DNA of 64,000 nt, from contig CM059583.1 in the NCBI GenBank assembly GCA_030407085.1, forward strand, positions 89,224,001 through 89,288,000, in the 5' to 3' direction. The position numbers and the translations under genes were made by a program. This DNA comes from Trichopria drosophilae. Lineage: Eukaryota; Arthropoda; Insecta; Hymenoptera; Diapriidae. Position 1 is the first letter of the stretch. Each line of letters starts with the position of its first letter. Shown piece by piece: positions 1-11,935 of the stretch. The notes below the pieces were generated by a model. That model was given only the letters and a program-made list of their open reading frames with translations, was not told the DNA's origin and searched no databases.

Positions 1-1
1 C

Positions 2-451
2 CATACTGCTCAACGATTGATATTGTTATTAGCACCCGAAATTGCATAACAGTACAGTGGTAAAATGTTAACCTTATATAGTAAGTGGGGAATGGACGGA
101 GCAGGTAGTCAACAAATTATCCAGACTAGAAGAAAACCTGATCAAACAAATGATACGGAAAAAGATTCTCAGGTAACTGATGAAAACAACGACCAGCCAA
201 ATGAATGCAATCAGTCGGTTTTCATAATTTCATTTGTACCTTTACAACTCACATATGGTAACGAATCTTTATGGATAAATGATCGATCGTCATCTGTTAG
301 ATTTTGTCGCCCTATCGAGTCTCAATTTATCAAAGAAAATGCAATAAACACTCTAAAAGAATATAATTATTATAATGGTAGGGTAAAGAATATTGCTGAC
401 ACCTCTGTCACATTCGATGATATTTCGCTATCCGTAAAGCATGACTGGTAA
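2..451 (+). pseudogene. RAG1/Transib-like transposase fragment, first catalytic Asp region
   Basis: The reading frame opens upstream of the window edge, is cut by an in-frame TAA at 47-49 and stays open from the ATG at 65 to 451 (128 aa). It carries KWGMDGAG, matching the region of the first catalytic Asp of RAG1/Transib DDE transposases (RAG1 core has a similar DGxGD). It then has a block with FVPLQL, an RFCRP motif and a Val-Lys-His-Asp end. The C-terminal part of the same protein follows at 1574-2238, and the middle is lost or replaced by a foldback element. Homology is inferred from motifs and from the downstream piece, which matches better. It is a relic: truncated, with a stop. A different DDE family is possible. 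Confidence 0.5.
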
Positions 452-1536
452 ATCTTCGGAAAAACTGCTTCACCTGGAAAAAATATTTCTTATATGGCTT
501 CCGACGTATTTTGGGTCTCTGATCACGAATCTGACAATAAAAATTGGCGGTCGGCAATATTTTTGGCTAAAATCTTGAAAAAACATCAAAAAACTTCATT
601 TTTTTCAGTTTCTTGCATTTATTTCGAAAAATTGAACTCGTATGAAAAAATGTTTCCAACAAAAGTTGTAGAGCACAAAATTCTCTACAAAAAAGGTTGT
701 ATAAATTTTTTTCATAAATTGCAAAGAAACCCCTTAAATAAAGCCCTAAATATGAGAAAAATGATAAAAGCGGGATTTCTGACCTAGAAATGGCCAAACT
801 CGCATATGTGTCTAAACATCCAATTTATGCTAACCCAACGTAACTACTGCCGAACCTACGTAGAACTAAAGTATACCTAAGGCCATTTGTGTGCTTGGGC
901 TTCGCCCCCCAGACCACCCCCTCCTCATTTATACTATCCTTCGGTCTACACATTGTTATTCAGAGCGACACATACTACATGTAGGTTCGATTATCACTAA
1001 AATCTGTTGGTTGGAGGTTAGGCTAGTATAAAAAGGGGGGTCTGGGGGGCGGAGCCCCCCAGCACGCACACACTACTTAGGTCTACGTCCTGGATGCCCT
1101 TACGTGACCTAAGTGGTGCTTTCGTGCTGGGGGGCTCCGCCCCCCACACCCCCCTTTTTATACTAACCTAACCTCTAACCACACAGTTATGAGTGATATA
1201 ATCGAACCCATATGACATGTGGCTAGATTGTCAGCCATACCATCTCAGGTTTATTTCGCGTTTTTTATAGAAGATACGACAAAAATGCATATAACATTTT
1301 TTATAGAGAATTTCCCGCTCTACAACTTTTGTTTGAAACTTTTTTTCGTGCGAGTTCAATTTTCGAAAGAAATGCAAAAAAAAATGACATTTTTTTGGTA
1401 TTTTTTCGAGATAGCGGCCAAGATACGTTCGACCGCCAATTTTTATCATCAGATTCGTGATCAGCGACCCAAAATACGTCGGAAACCATATAAAAAATAT
1501 TTTTTCCAGGTGAAGCAGTCTTTCCGAAGATTTACC
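447..1536. repeat. Foldback/MITE-like element with nested inverted repeats
   Basis: The arm starting TGGTAAATCTTCGGAAA (about 446-745) returns inverted at about 1240-1537. Inside lies a second inverted pair, 970-1067 and 1123-1224, ending in GGGGGGC-rich stems around 1040-1066 and 1125-1155. A third related GC-rich piece lies at about 893-940. The outer arms contain the module CTGATCACGAATCTGA seen in other repeats of this window. There is no transposase and no clear target-site duplication. It separates the two halves of the RAG1-like relic. Short ORFs on both strands here come from the palindrome and are not genes. Confidence 0.8.
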
Positions 1537-1573
1537 ATTTTACAAGCTGGGACTATCAACATTACACTGTAAA

Positions 1574-2238
1574 ATCCGTTTTATGGAGTGTTTACTCCAT
1601 ATCGCATATAATATAAATTTTAAGAAGTCTCAAGCTAAAGGGATTGAAAATAAAGCAGCTAAGCAACAAAAGAAGATATTTATTCAAACCAAACTGCATT
1701 AAAACAAGAATTGGGGATACTTGTGGATATGGTGAAGCAGGGAGCCGGAAATACTAATACGGGCAATACAGCAAGACGTTTCTTCGCTAATCCACAAGTC
1801 GTAGCACGAATTTGCCAACTCGATGAACGCTTAGTAACGCGATTTGCTACCATCACGCAAGTTCTTGCGAGCAGTCAAGAGATTGACACTGTTAAATTTA
1901 GAGTGTATGCAAGAGAAACGGCAGAACTGTATATCACTTTATATAACTGGTATTTTATGCCACCGAGCGTGCATAAAGTGCTGATACATGGTGCTGATAT
2001 AATACAGAACTCGATATTATCAATAGGTAAATACTCAGAAGAAGCTCAAGAAGCTAATAATAAAGTATTTCGAAACGCACGAGCTCACAATTCTCGTTGG
2101 ATATCTAAGTGTGCTAATAATGAGGATACACTTCATTATCTTTTAGTCGCATCCGATCCTGTAATCAGCAGTCTACGATTAAAAACAGAAAAAATACAGA
2201 GTGATTTGTCAGAAGAAGCTAAGGAGTTACTGGAATAA
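1574..2238 (+). pseudogene. RAG1/Transib-like transposase C-terminal fragment (catalytic Glu region)
   Basis: Positions 1574-1700 read in one frame as a Cys-Leu-Leu-His helix-like block ending at TAA (1699-1701). The protein continues one frame over to 2238 (about 185 aa). The diagnostic part is IGKYSEEAQEANNKVFRNAR (about residues 102-121 counted from 1711). It parallels RAG1's catalytic-Glu segment, where a Ser-Glu-Gly is followed by GNKLFR. GNTARRFFANP and ETAELYI-YNWYFMP-VHKVLIHG also fit RAG1-like families. The frameshift near 1690-1700 and loss of the middle make it a pseudogene. It is the same ancestral gene as 2-451. Confidence 0.6.
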
Positions 2239-2933
2239 AAAATTGTGGAAAAACACAAAAGGAAATTTAAACGAAAAAAAGAAAAAAAAGTTCATAAATT
2301 GAAAATGAAAAAAATGTACAAAAATTAAAATGCAAGCAAAAAAATAAAAAAATTAAAATACAAAAAAAAATACATAAAACGAAAAATAAATAAAAAAAAA
2401 TTAAAACAAAATACAAAAAAAATAAATAAAACAAAAACTACAAAAAAAAAAATGGAACTACACAGTAGCTAGGTCCTCGTCCTTAGTTCCGGGTAATGCA
2501 GAAGGCTACTACTTCTCATATAAATAATTATTAAAAACTACAGAAAATTATTTTGTACAGTTATTTTTAATGACGCCCAGAATACATGTGGATAGTGTTT
2601 GCACATGGACACTTGATTAAGAGAGAACTTAAAAAAATTACAGATACCAGAGGAATTACATAAGCAGGGGAATTACACGATTAATCGTTATATTTAAAAC
2701 TGAATTGAAAGAGCATAAGAAATTATTTAGAGATACTTGTTAGTGATTGGAACCAGGAAGATACTGTATAGAATTGAAACATTAGTAGTTGTTCCAAATC
2801 TTCTTACCAATATTCAAAGTTATATCTCCTAGTAACGCAAATTGCAACTATTTAAAAAAACCACCCAAATAAATAGGTGGTTTTTAAAAAACTGTAAATT
2901 TTCTAATGCGCTATATCAAGGCAGAAAATTATA

Positions 2934-2936
<3 letters not shown>
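2239..2936. other. A-rich gap without a gene
   Basis: Mostly A-rich low-complexity DNA. The only structure I see is a perfect 9-bp hairpin AAAACCACC/GGTGGTTTT around 2857-2885. No supported coding region. Confidence 0.6.

Positions 2937-3026
<90 letters not shown>
2937..3026. repeat. (TA)n microsatellite followed by a T-run
   Basis: About 75 bp of alternating TA, then roughly 16 T. Open frames through it (Ile-Tyr repeats) are artefacts. Confidence 0.95.
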
Positions 3027-3150
3027 CTTTTGACACTACAGTTTCTTATCATAAGTATGAGAGTGAAGCGTATAATGAAAAGTAAATATATTGTTAGCTT
3101 ACAACATTATAAAAAATATATAGTGAGTTTTAATGAGAAAGATTAACTAT

Positions 3151-3700
3151 AAAGAAGTTATCACGGACATGTCCGCCAAATTCGATCGGCCATTTTGAAT
3201 TTACAAATTCTAACTTCAGATTTGTGATCAGTGAACATGAAAATATGCAGACAGTGACTTCTATTCAAATCGACTAACTAAAAAAGAAATTAGCAAGGCA
3301 ATGCCCGCCATATTAGATCAGGTCTCTAATCACCGAACACAAAAGCATGCAGGCAGTGAGTTTCATGCAAAACGATTAATTAATAAAGAAGCTAGCATGA
3401 CAACGTCTGCCATATTAAATCCGCCATTTTGAATCTAGAATTTCTAATCACAGATGTGTAATATGCAAAATCAGGAACACGCATATAGAGAGTTTTAATC
3501 GAAATGATTAATTACTAAAGAAGGTAGCATGACAATGTCTGCCATATTTGATCAGCTATTTTGAATTTACAAATTCTAACCTCAGATTTTTAATCAGCGC
3601 ATACAAACATGTGCAGACTATGAATTTTATTCAAATCGACTAATTAATAAAGAAATTAGCATGACAATGTCCGTCATTTTTAATATAGATATTGTAAATT
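3151..3700 (+). repeat. Diverged tandem repeat, units of about 100-135 bp
   Basis: Five units begin with a variant of AAGAAATTAGCATGACAATG at about 3151, 3284, 3386, 3517 and 3650. Each continues with a CCGCCATATT..CCATTTTGAAT core and a TTCAGATTTGTAATCAGCGA-like stretch. This is the module that recurs at 15.7, 16.1 and 34.4 kb. No coding capacity. Confidence 0.8.
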
Positions 3701-4204
3701 CTGATATGTACTTACCGAAATAAATTTTCATTGTTTAAAGGCTACCTCTTCTATACAAGATATAGAAAGAATGAACTCAAAAACACTTACCCTTACTGGC
3801 TCTCAAGTTAAGATAAAGTTATTAAATCGTAGACGAAAAAATTTCGAAGCAAAAATTTTACTGTTAGCTGAATTCAATAATTTTTTCAAAACTAATCCGC
3901 CATATTGGATCCGCCATTTTGAATTTTGAAATTTTAACTTCAGATTCGTACTCAGCGAACCAAGAAACCGTAATGTACTAACTCATAGCAAAATCGAGCC
4001 ATAGGAAAAATGTATGCATTTGGAAACTACCCATTTTATAACGAGGTAGTCATAATTTATGAACTTTTTCAACATTTTATTTATAAAGGAATAAAAAGAT
4101 CGAAATTGGCGCGGGTATCCGGTATAGTACAGTTATTCCCGAGTATTTAAAAAAAAATTTTATTAAGATCGGTTAAGAACTCAGCCGTCGAATAATTTAT
4201 ATCG
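3701..4204. other. Gap with one further copy of the CCGCCATTTTGAAT module
   Basis: A single degenerate unit is visible at about 3895-3965. The rest is AT-rich with no supported gene. The 3' end of the minus-strand LTR element to the right should lie here, but I could not find a second LTR. Confidence 0.5.
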
Positions 4205-4248
4205 CCAAAGGGGCATGATTGACCTATGTGCGGCGCCCTAACTATATT

Positions 4249-5024
4249 TTATCCATAACCACCCTGACCGTAGTCACGACCATCGTCCGCCGGAATTTGA
4301 TCATCGTCAAAATAATCGTTCCTGGGGACGCGGTAGTTGTCGTTACGATTTCGGTAAAGGTTCTCCTGAGCTCGATAGCCACGATTGCGATACTGATTTT
4401 CTACATTCAGAGGTCGAGCGCGATATACACCTTCGTCGTAAGCCTCATAGTCTAAATTTGGGGCCTGCCTCTCGAATACGTTCGCGTGATTTTCCCGATT
4501 CCAATTTCCCCTTCCACGATCGTTATCCGTACTGTTGTGCCCCTGATCGGTAGCCACCATTCTTAAATCGCCCTCTTCGAATCCACGCTCGTTAGCCCTC
4601 CTTCGCCGTCGTCGCGTGAACCCAAGTGACCCCGACCGTCGAGATAATTATCCCCCGCCTCCGCTTGACGGAGTTCATTGACACCCGAATGGCGGATCTG
4701 CCCACGCGCATCCACAGGTAATCTCGCAGTGACCCCCGTCGCCACGTTCAAATCAACGGGACGAGGAGGTACCTGAGAACTATTCGCGTTCGCGTCATTA
4801 AACCCGCCGACGGCCCCTTCCACCATCGTTTCGAAATCGGGTAAGGACTTGATGGTACATACGGGAGTGCAGGGATCCCCTGTTTCCAAACGCACCGCTG
4901 TAAGCAAACGGGCCCGAAGGTCAGCCAACGTACCATCGACCGACAAGCAACGTAGAGAGAGCTCCGCCTGCAGGTCCGGCTCCGATAGCTCTGACGCCCA
5001 ATCCCCCTCGTTAACACGGTCCAT
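4249..5024 (-). pseudogene. N-terminal gag-like protein, frameshifted
   Basis: Two minus-strand frames abut: 5024-4563 (153 aa) and 4560-4249 (103 aa). They join by one frameshift near 4580-4600. The first 45 residues contain LSEPDLQAELSLRCL then TLADLRARLL, a SAP-like helix-extension-helix that also opens the gag of the 37-44.5 kb element. The second half is rich in Asn, Arg, Asp, Tyr and Gly. No capsid domain or zinc knuckle follows. Position downstream of an LTR and PBS supports gag. It is incomplete and broken. Confidence 0.6.
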
Positions 5025-5994
5025 GATACCCGAGAACCAAATTACCTGTCAACTGCCGGGAACCCTATTAAAATGCCGCGAGAAGAACGAGAGCAAAAAG
5101 TAAAATTTTCTTTTCGTCAAGTCGGACCAGAGCCGAAAGGTTTCACTGCACCCGATAACCGAACAACCGTTACTCCAAACAACAATCGAGCACAAGGCGC
5201 TTTAATGATGAGGGAGTAAGATAGGAATTTTCCTAAAACAAATTTCGATATGTCAGTCGTGACATCACTATCAATTCGTGCGTGACTCGCCCATCGCGTC
5301 AAGGGTCGCCGGATGACTCGCATATTTAAAAGGGCTTGCGTATTATTCATAATAAATTAAATTTTTTTTTTCTTTCTCATTAGTGAGAATTTATAATTAA
5401 GTAATTAGTAGCCCGTATCAGGCTTACTCACACTTAAATCCCAGAGGCATTTACCTCAGCATTAAACACCAAAAATTCACACACTTAATAATAAATATTT
5501 CACCAAGCAAATTCTTACAAGTTAGCACAAAGAATCGTTTTCGATCAAATCATTATAATACTCATAATAATACCAATAATCATAACATATCAATAATAAT
5601 ATTTACTAGAAAATATACTCTCTTAAAACTAGAATCATCTGGCTGCCGCATTCACGAAAGTGTGTTCCCAACTGAAGAACCACGATCAATGTCGAAACCG
5701 AAAAATACACGATAATCGCTACTAGAATAGCCCAACGCAAAATTTAAAACGCAGTCAAAATTATCCATACTCTACCTCAACGCGAAATTGACAGCAAATG
5801 GAATTCACTAAAAGTCTCAAACAAAATAACTTCTAATCTGACATTTAATCAATAATACGCGACAGAATACTCCAAATATCTCAAAACCCAAAAATTATCA
5901 AATGTCAAATTCAAAACTCACAAAACACACCAAAACATCGAATTTATAACATTCTAAATAAATCCACGAAACCTCAAATAATTGTGACTGCGCG
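5025..5994 (-). other. Putative 5' leader of the truncated LTR element
   Basis: AT-rich sequence between PBS and gag start with no long frame worth calling. A 77-aa minus-strand frame at 5117-5350 has no recognisable motif. Confidence 0.5.
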
Positions 5995-6012
5995 GCCCCA
6001 CGTTGGGCGCCA
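5995..6012 (-). promoter_or_regulatory. Primer-binding site for tRNA-Lys (CUU type)
   Basis: The minus strand reads TGGCGCCCAACGTGGGGC, four bases after the LTR end. This is the known complement of the tRNA-Lys(CUU) 3' end (the tRNA-Lys1,2 PBS). Confidence 0.85.
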
Positions 6013-6016
6013 AATT

Positions 6017-6248
6017 TGTGACCCCCCTGTTATGGTGTAGTATCAGCTCCACAGTTTGGAGCCACATCCTCAAAATTAGCGCCATCACGGCAGTCCCCCC
6101 ATTTACCCCACGGATATGACCCCCGCGACTGCAGTACTAGGAAAATATTAGCGCCTCTATCGGCAGTCCCCCCTATTATTAGCACTGCAGCACCCCAACG
6201 AGTTGATTCTCGCTCAAAACTGCGGCTGTAACGTGTTGCCACGTTACA
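6017..6248 (-). repeat. LTR, 232 bp
   Basis: On the plus strand it begins TGTGACCCCC and ends GTTGCCACGTTACA, so it has TG...CA termini on both strands. It lies four bases from a perfect PBS. Only one copy is seen in the window. Confidence 0.7.
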
Positions 6249-6267
6249 ATATATATAAATATATATA

Positions 6268-8711
6268 TTAGGGTGTATCGAATTTTTTAAAATCGAAATG
6301 AGTAGTGATAAAACGATAGTTTAAGATGCCCTATTCACAACAAAATATAAAAAAAATTTCAAAAAATATCTAGCATTCTCGCATGCGCGTCAAAAACGTC
6401 GTTTTTTGGGTGTTTTTTATTATTTTTCCTGTAAATTTGCGAGTTTTTTTTTTCCTTGACTTTTTATATCCTAAATTGTGCCCAGAGTATGCATCTTTAA
6501 GACCCAAATTACAAAAAAAATGTTGAAATTTTTTCGCGCCTCTGAAAAATCGCTAAATATGACCATTTTTGCCCCGTAACGATAATCCGCTATTGCAAAA
6601 CCTGGTAAAAAACTGGCTCTCCGAAAAAATAATATTTGACAATATGATTTTGATGTATTTCGGTCTCCTGATTACGAATATGATGCCAGAAATTGGCGCT
6701 CGTCAATATTTCGGCCGCTATCTTGAAAAAATAGCAAAAAAAACGTGATTTTTTTCAATTTTTTTTTTGCATTTACATATTGTAATAGTATTTTATGTAA
6801 CAGGCGTACGGTTTTCTCGGCATTATGTTTGTTTTGAAGACCTAAAACTAGTCATTACTGATGAGCAGCTACATTATCATCCGCGGACGATAATGTAACA
6901 TTATAATGCTATGCGCATCGCACTTGTTCATAATGTAACATTAAGTACCTGTGCACTTGCGCATTCAGTATTCTTCTATCGACTTGCGCCGACGCCGACG
7001 CTTGGTGCATCGTTTACCTCGGAAACCATAGTCCTGTTACATAAAATATCGCGTGTAACATGTAACTAAAACCATTCTGGTTGTCCCATGTGTTCTCGGT
7101 ACTCGTCGGCGCGCTATCGCTGCGACTCGGACCAGAATGACAGTTTTCGTTCCATGTCAAGGCCGTAAAGGTGGATTTCACGGCGCGAAAGTGATCGCAG
7201 CTTGCGAGGACTGGCGAAGCCCGTCCGAGTATCGACCGATCACACGAGGCCGTGAAATCTTACGACCGAGTGACGAACATTATTTATTGTACTAATAAGA
7301 GCCGGAAAATTCATATTGTATACTCTCGCAATTCGAAGCAGTAAAACATTCGGCAATATTTCGGCCGACATCTTAAAAAAAAACACTCAAAAAACGTGAT
7401 TTTTTCAAGTTTTTTTTGCATAAGTCTAAAAAGACGCTACTATTACTTCGGATGATTAGGGATCATCTTTAATTCACGTACAAATACTTATATTATGAGC
7501 TCAAATTTTATATAGCACGATTCATAAAACCCAAATAAATCATAAACCCCGTCCTTATGTAGAGACTACATTAATAAATAAGTTTCCTTAGAAGGTATTG
7601 ATAATTATATTTATAATGATATTAAAAATTAAAAAATTCACAGCCCAAAAACAAAGCCCTATGAGATCAAACGCTGAGACACGTATAGTTTTTTTTTGTT
7701 TAAAGAATAAAAAAAAATTATCGTTAAAAATTCGAAATGCACTTCTGGGGTTCTCCTTGTAAGTTCATTCTTAAGCGCTTAGTTTTAAATTAAGTGTGTA
7801 TTATGTTTGGTAACGCAAAACAGTGCGTGGAACCGAAAAATAAGTAAACCCTGTAATTATAATCATCTTTTTTATTTTATAAGAATATAGTAAAATGTTG
7901 GAATTAGAGGTGTAGGAAAAAATGATTCTGTAAATATTGTTTCTTTTGAAATATAAACGCAATACACCAGAAATGATTAAATAATACCGATATTTTAAAC
8001 TTAAAACATATTGTTTTACCATACGATGTACATTTGGAAATATTCAATCGCATTTTACGTTCTCGCAGTAACAACACAAAGTTCTTATTACATTATCGTC
8101 CGCGGATGATAATGTAGCTGCTCATCAGTAATGACTAGATTTAGGTCTTCAAAACAAACATAATGCCGAGAAAACCATACGCCGGTTACATAAAATACTA
8201 TTCCAATATGTAAATGCAAAAAAACTTGAAAAAATCACGTTTTTTTTTGGCTATTTTTTCAAGATAGCGGCCGAAATATTGACGAGTGCCAATTTCTGGC
8301 ATCATATTCGTAATCAGGAGACCGAAATACATCAAAATCATATTGTCAAATATTATTTTTTCGGATAGCCAGTTTTTTACCAGGTTTTGCAATAACGGAT
8401 TATCGTTACGGGGCAAAAATGGTCATATTTAGCGATTTTTCAGAAGCGCGAAAAAATTTCAAAATTTTTTTTGTAATTTGGGTCTTAAAGATGCATACTC
8501 TGGGCACAATTTAGGATATAAAGAGTCAAGGAAAAAAAACTCGCAAAGTTACAGGAAAAATAATAAAAACGCCCAAAAAACGACGTTTTTGACGCGCATG
8601 CGAGAATGCTAGATATTTTTTAAAATTTTTTTAATATTTTTTTTGTGAATAGGGCATTTTAAACTATCGTTTTATCACTACTTACTTCGATTTTAAAAAA
8701 TTCGATACACC

Positions 8712-8715
<4 letters not shown>
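6268..8715. mobile_element. Non-autonomous DNA element with terminal inverted repeats of about 630 bp, TA target site
   Basis: TTAGGGTGTATCGAA at 6268 returns inverted at 8701-8715 and is flanked on both sides by TA. The arms 6268-6897 and 8089-8715 match along their whole length with scattered differences. The inner end of each arm is a near-perfect palindrome around CATTATCGTCCGCGGA. The 1.2-kb centre (6898-8088) has a CpG-rich part (about 6960-7270) unlike the arms and no credible transposase frame. Ends and TA target suggest a Tc1/mariner-type derivative. The arms carry the CTGATTACGAAT module. Confidence 0.8.
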
Positions 8716-8747
<32 letters not shown>

Positions 8748-10113
8748 TATTTTTAGAGTATTTATATATATTTATAGATTATTTAATAAGTTTTCCCGTT
8801 AAACTTATTGAATTTTCAGTAGCATCGAAGGAAATTTTAGCCACATGTTCCATCTATGATAAATTCTTTATTTGCTAACAGTACTTTCTAGTACCAATGG
8901 GTGGTTGGGTAGTGTTAGAGGAATTTAAAGGAAAATTTCATCATCCTTTAAATACTTTTAAAAGATCTATGGCAAAAAAAAAGAATTTATTAAATCTGTT
9001 TCTTAGAGTACAATTTTTGTTAATTTATTTATTTAATTTATTATTTTACATTCTGAAGAGGGCTACAAACGAATGAGCCGAAATCGTTAAATATTTTTAT
9101 GTTCTTTATGTTTTTTATTTTAATATATTTTAATGTTTGGATACGTGTATACATTTTATGTGTAATAATTGTTCACTGTGTCTGAATGTTCGATATGGTG
9201 ACCGTTTTTTAACACTATTTATTACATTATTTAATTTTACACAAGGTCGATAAAATTTTTCAAATTGACAAATATATGAGTAAATCCGCGGAATTTAAAA
9301 TTGGAAGTGCTGTGTGATTCTGTTTTATTTTATCATGGCGCGGATTCTGTAATAGCGTAGCATGGTCAAATTGGGATAGAAGAACAATAAACAACCACCT
9401 ACATTTGCCCATTAGTCACTACAACCACATAAGAATATCAAAACTTTCGAAATTGCTCGGATTCTCAGGTGGTACTAGCAGAAATCCTTATTTATTTGAC
9501 CTAATAAAAGAAATGCATATTATGCCAATGATCCCGAAATATGGCAAAATCTTCCTTTATAATCTATATTTTCAAGAAATGAAGGTCGTATGCATGTGCC
9601 TACTATTCATCATGTCCGACAAACGAATATATGACCGTAACTTGATTTCCACAAAAATGATTAATTTTTGCTAATAATAATTTTAAAAAAATGACTTTCA
9701 TGTTTTTCAATTTTTTATAATGTGATTTCATTGATATTAGCTTAACAAATCAAACAATTCTAGTCCCATAAGTATGCGACTCGTAATAATCATTTTGTAC
9801 AACTTCAAAGATCATGTTCTCAAGCATGTTTCATTTTTAAAAACCACATTTTTGCCTGGCACACCAACAGGATCATTTTTTCTACTTTGTCCGTTAGATC
9901 TCAATTTTTGAATAAAGGAAAAAAAATATTCGTTTCATATTAATTATATTAAATATTAGTAAAAAACTTCTTATTCAAAGCCCATCATACAAAAAAATGA
10001 TGTCAATCATTTTTTAAATTTTCATCTTGACTTCATTTTTTATCAGCACATAAATTCGCTTGAAAAAGCGACTAAAGGTTCCAGAAATGGGATTGCCGGG
10101 TATATATCTGTGG
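8716..10113. other. Gap: TA-rich flank and AT-rich DNA, no gene supported
   Basis: A TA repeat of about 30 bp adjoins the element at 8716-8745. The 89-aa frame at 9405-9674 has no recognisable motif. Nothing else is supported. Confidence 0.5.
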
Positions 10114-10304
10114 TAGTCTGGGAAATGGGCATAAGTCTATCTTTTGAAAAATCGAGAAAAACGCATTTAAATTTTTTTTTTTTTCTACAATATGAATCCA
10201 AATTTGGATCTGACAGAACGATGGCAAATCAAAGTTAAATCATATTTTCGTCGTTTTTCCATTTTTTTCAAAAAATGGACTTATACCCTTGTCCCATGTC
10301 GCCA
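10114..10304. repeat. Small MITE-like inverted repeat
   Basis: GGGAAATGGGCATAAGTC with its following roughly 25 bp (from about 10,119) returns inverted as GGACTTATACCCTTGTCCC ending near 10,300. Arms are about 45 bp and total length about 190 bp. No coding capacity. Confidence 0.7.
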
Positions 10305-10360
10305 CACGTGTATATAAATGAGTATACAACATTTTTTAATTTTTTTATTTACATTTTGGT

Positions 10361-11935
10361 CTAAAATTTGAAATCTTTTTTTCTAAATCGAATTGCGCTG
10401 GAAATAATTTTCCAAAAAGTAGGGTTTCTTTTCAAATGAATGTTAAAAACTTGTTAATTTTGGGGAAATTGCCCCTACAAATTCAGACAAAGTACTGTCG
10501 ACTTCTGCGCTGTCTTTCAGTTCGATCGCGAACTCGTCGAGAATTGAGAATAAAAATCGAAATTCTTGGGAAAGCATACTGTGAAAAGTAAATGTAAAAT
10601 TACACTTTTGAGTTTTTACAATTTTGTTGACATTTCCTATAACTATCTTTATTTATATTATATCTAAGTTATGCCAAGACAAGTATTTTTTTTTTAAATG
10701 TATGTCGTTACGCTTATCCGTTCGAGAGTTATCACGAGACAAAAACACTGGACGTTTTAAAATGCATACGACTATTGTCTGACGAAGCATTGCACAATAT
10801 TTCAGCGCTTAAAAAAATTTCCTTTAATCTAATTGTTAATTTGTTTCGAAAAATGTAGTTTCACCTACAACCATAAAAAATATGCTTTCTTTTTTGAGCC
10901 AAAAAGTGGTGTTTTCGAGAATATAGATTAAATTTATTTTTAGAAAATCTGCTGCCATTTTGCCAATTATGTCGTTTTTGTTGCGCGGTTTGTGAAGAAA
11001 TACCGAATATACTGTGTGGTACGTCAATGGATTTCTATAAAAATACACAGTATGTCTCAAGTGTTTTTACTTCTGAAAAATATATATATTTTATTTTTTC
11101 TATTTTACGTCAAAGATCCGAATAGTAAGAGGTTTTGTTTTAATTTTCCGATGTGTTTTAAGTAAAAAGTGCACTCAGTATATTTGATTTATATCGGTTT
11201 ATATATTGTCGTGGCCATGTGGAAATTTGACAGCACACTTGTATTTCAGTAATTACTAATATGTATATTGATCAAAATGAAACTTCTAACTATACAAACT
11301 TTTTGAGTTTAACTGTCAGAATATTAACTGAACACTTTAAGATAATTCGGTTTTTCCAATCTGAATTACTTAAAAATTCGGTACTCAGAGGTTAAGAAAT
11401 ATCGAAATGCCATTTTTCGGCTCTTAAATGTTACTTTTCACTAAATTTAGGTATTAAATTGTAGTTTTTTATTACATATCATACTTCAGGAATCTTTAAA
11501 TGACTTTTTTGTTAAAAGCTGATAAGAAATTAACAAATTATTTAGAGGATACAACGTGAAGACATGAAAATGCCCTCATTTTGGAGAATCACCCGTATAT
11601 TATATTTAATATACTTCTATATGCAAATTACTTCATATACATGTATATTAATTTTGACATCAATATTGTTAACAATGTTGTTTAGGAATCTTCCGTTCGA
11701 ACCTGCCTTCCGTGAATTTCGAATTTTATTTTCAATTATTGTCGACGACTCCACGATCGAACTGAAAGTCAGCGCAGAAGTCGACAGTACTTTGTCTGAA
11801 TTGGTTCGTTGGGTCAATTTGCCCCAAATTAACAAGTTTTTAACATTCATTTAAAAAGAAACCCTACTTTTTGGAAAATAATTTCCAGCTCCATTCGATT
11901 CGGAAAAAAATATCCTACATTCCAATATAGGTCGA
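10361..11935. repeat. Foldback element with arms of about 215-245 bp
   Basis: The segment 10,361-10,575, containing CAAAGTACTGTCGACTTCTG, returns inverted at 11,690-11,935. Between the arms lies about 1.1 kb of AT-rich DNA with no transposase. Two 77-96 aa frames across the right arm are products of the repeat. Termini and target-site duplication are not clear. Confidence 0.75.

Larger units (their letters stand above)
4205..6248 (-). mobile_element. Truncated LTR retrotransposon (5' LTR, PBS, leader, N-terminal gag only)
   Basis: Read on the minus strand, a 232-bp LTR (6248 to 6017) with TGTAAC...TCACA ends is followed by a PBS, a leader of about 970 bp and a gag-like frame ending at 4249. 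No protease, RT, integrase or second LTR is visible to the left, so the copy looks truncated near 4.2 kb or is a solo fragment. The gag frame is GC-richer than its surroundings, which supports it being an inserted unit. Confidence 0.65.

Noticed and set aside
2855..2886. Rho-independent terminator-like hairpin
   Set aside because: A perfect 9-bp stem with T-run, but the DNA is clearly eukaryotic and no gene ends there.
9405..9674. 89-aa frame
   Set aside because: No motif, AT-rich composition and no splice or promoter context.
11564..11854. Paired frames on opposite strands
   Set aside because: Lie in the inverted arm of a foldback element.
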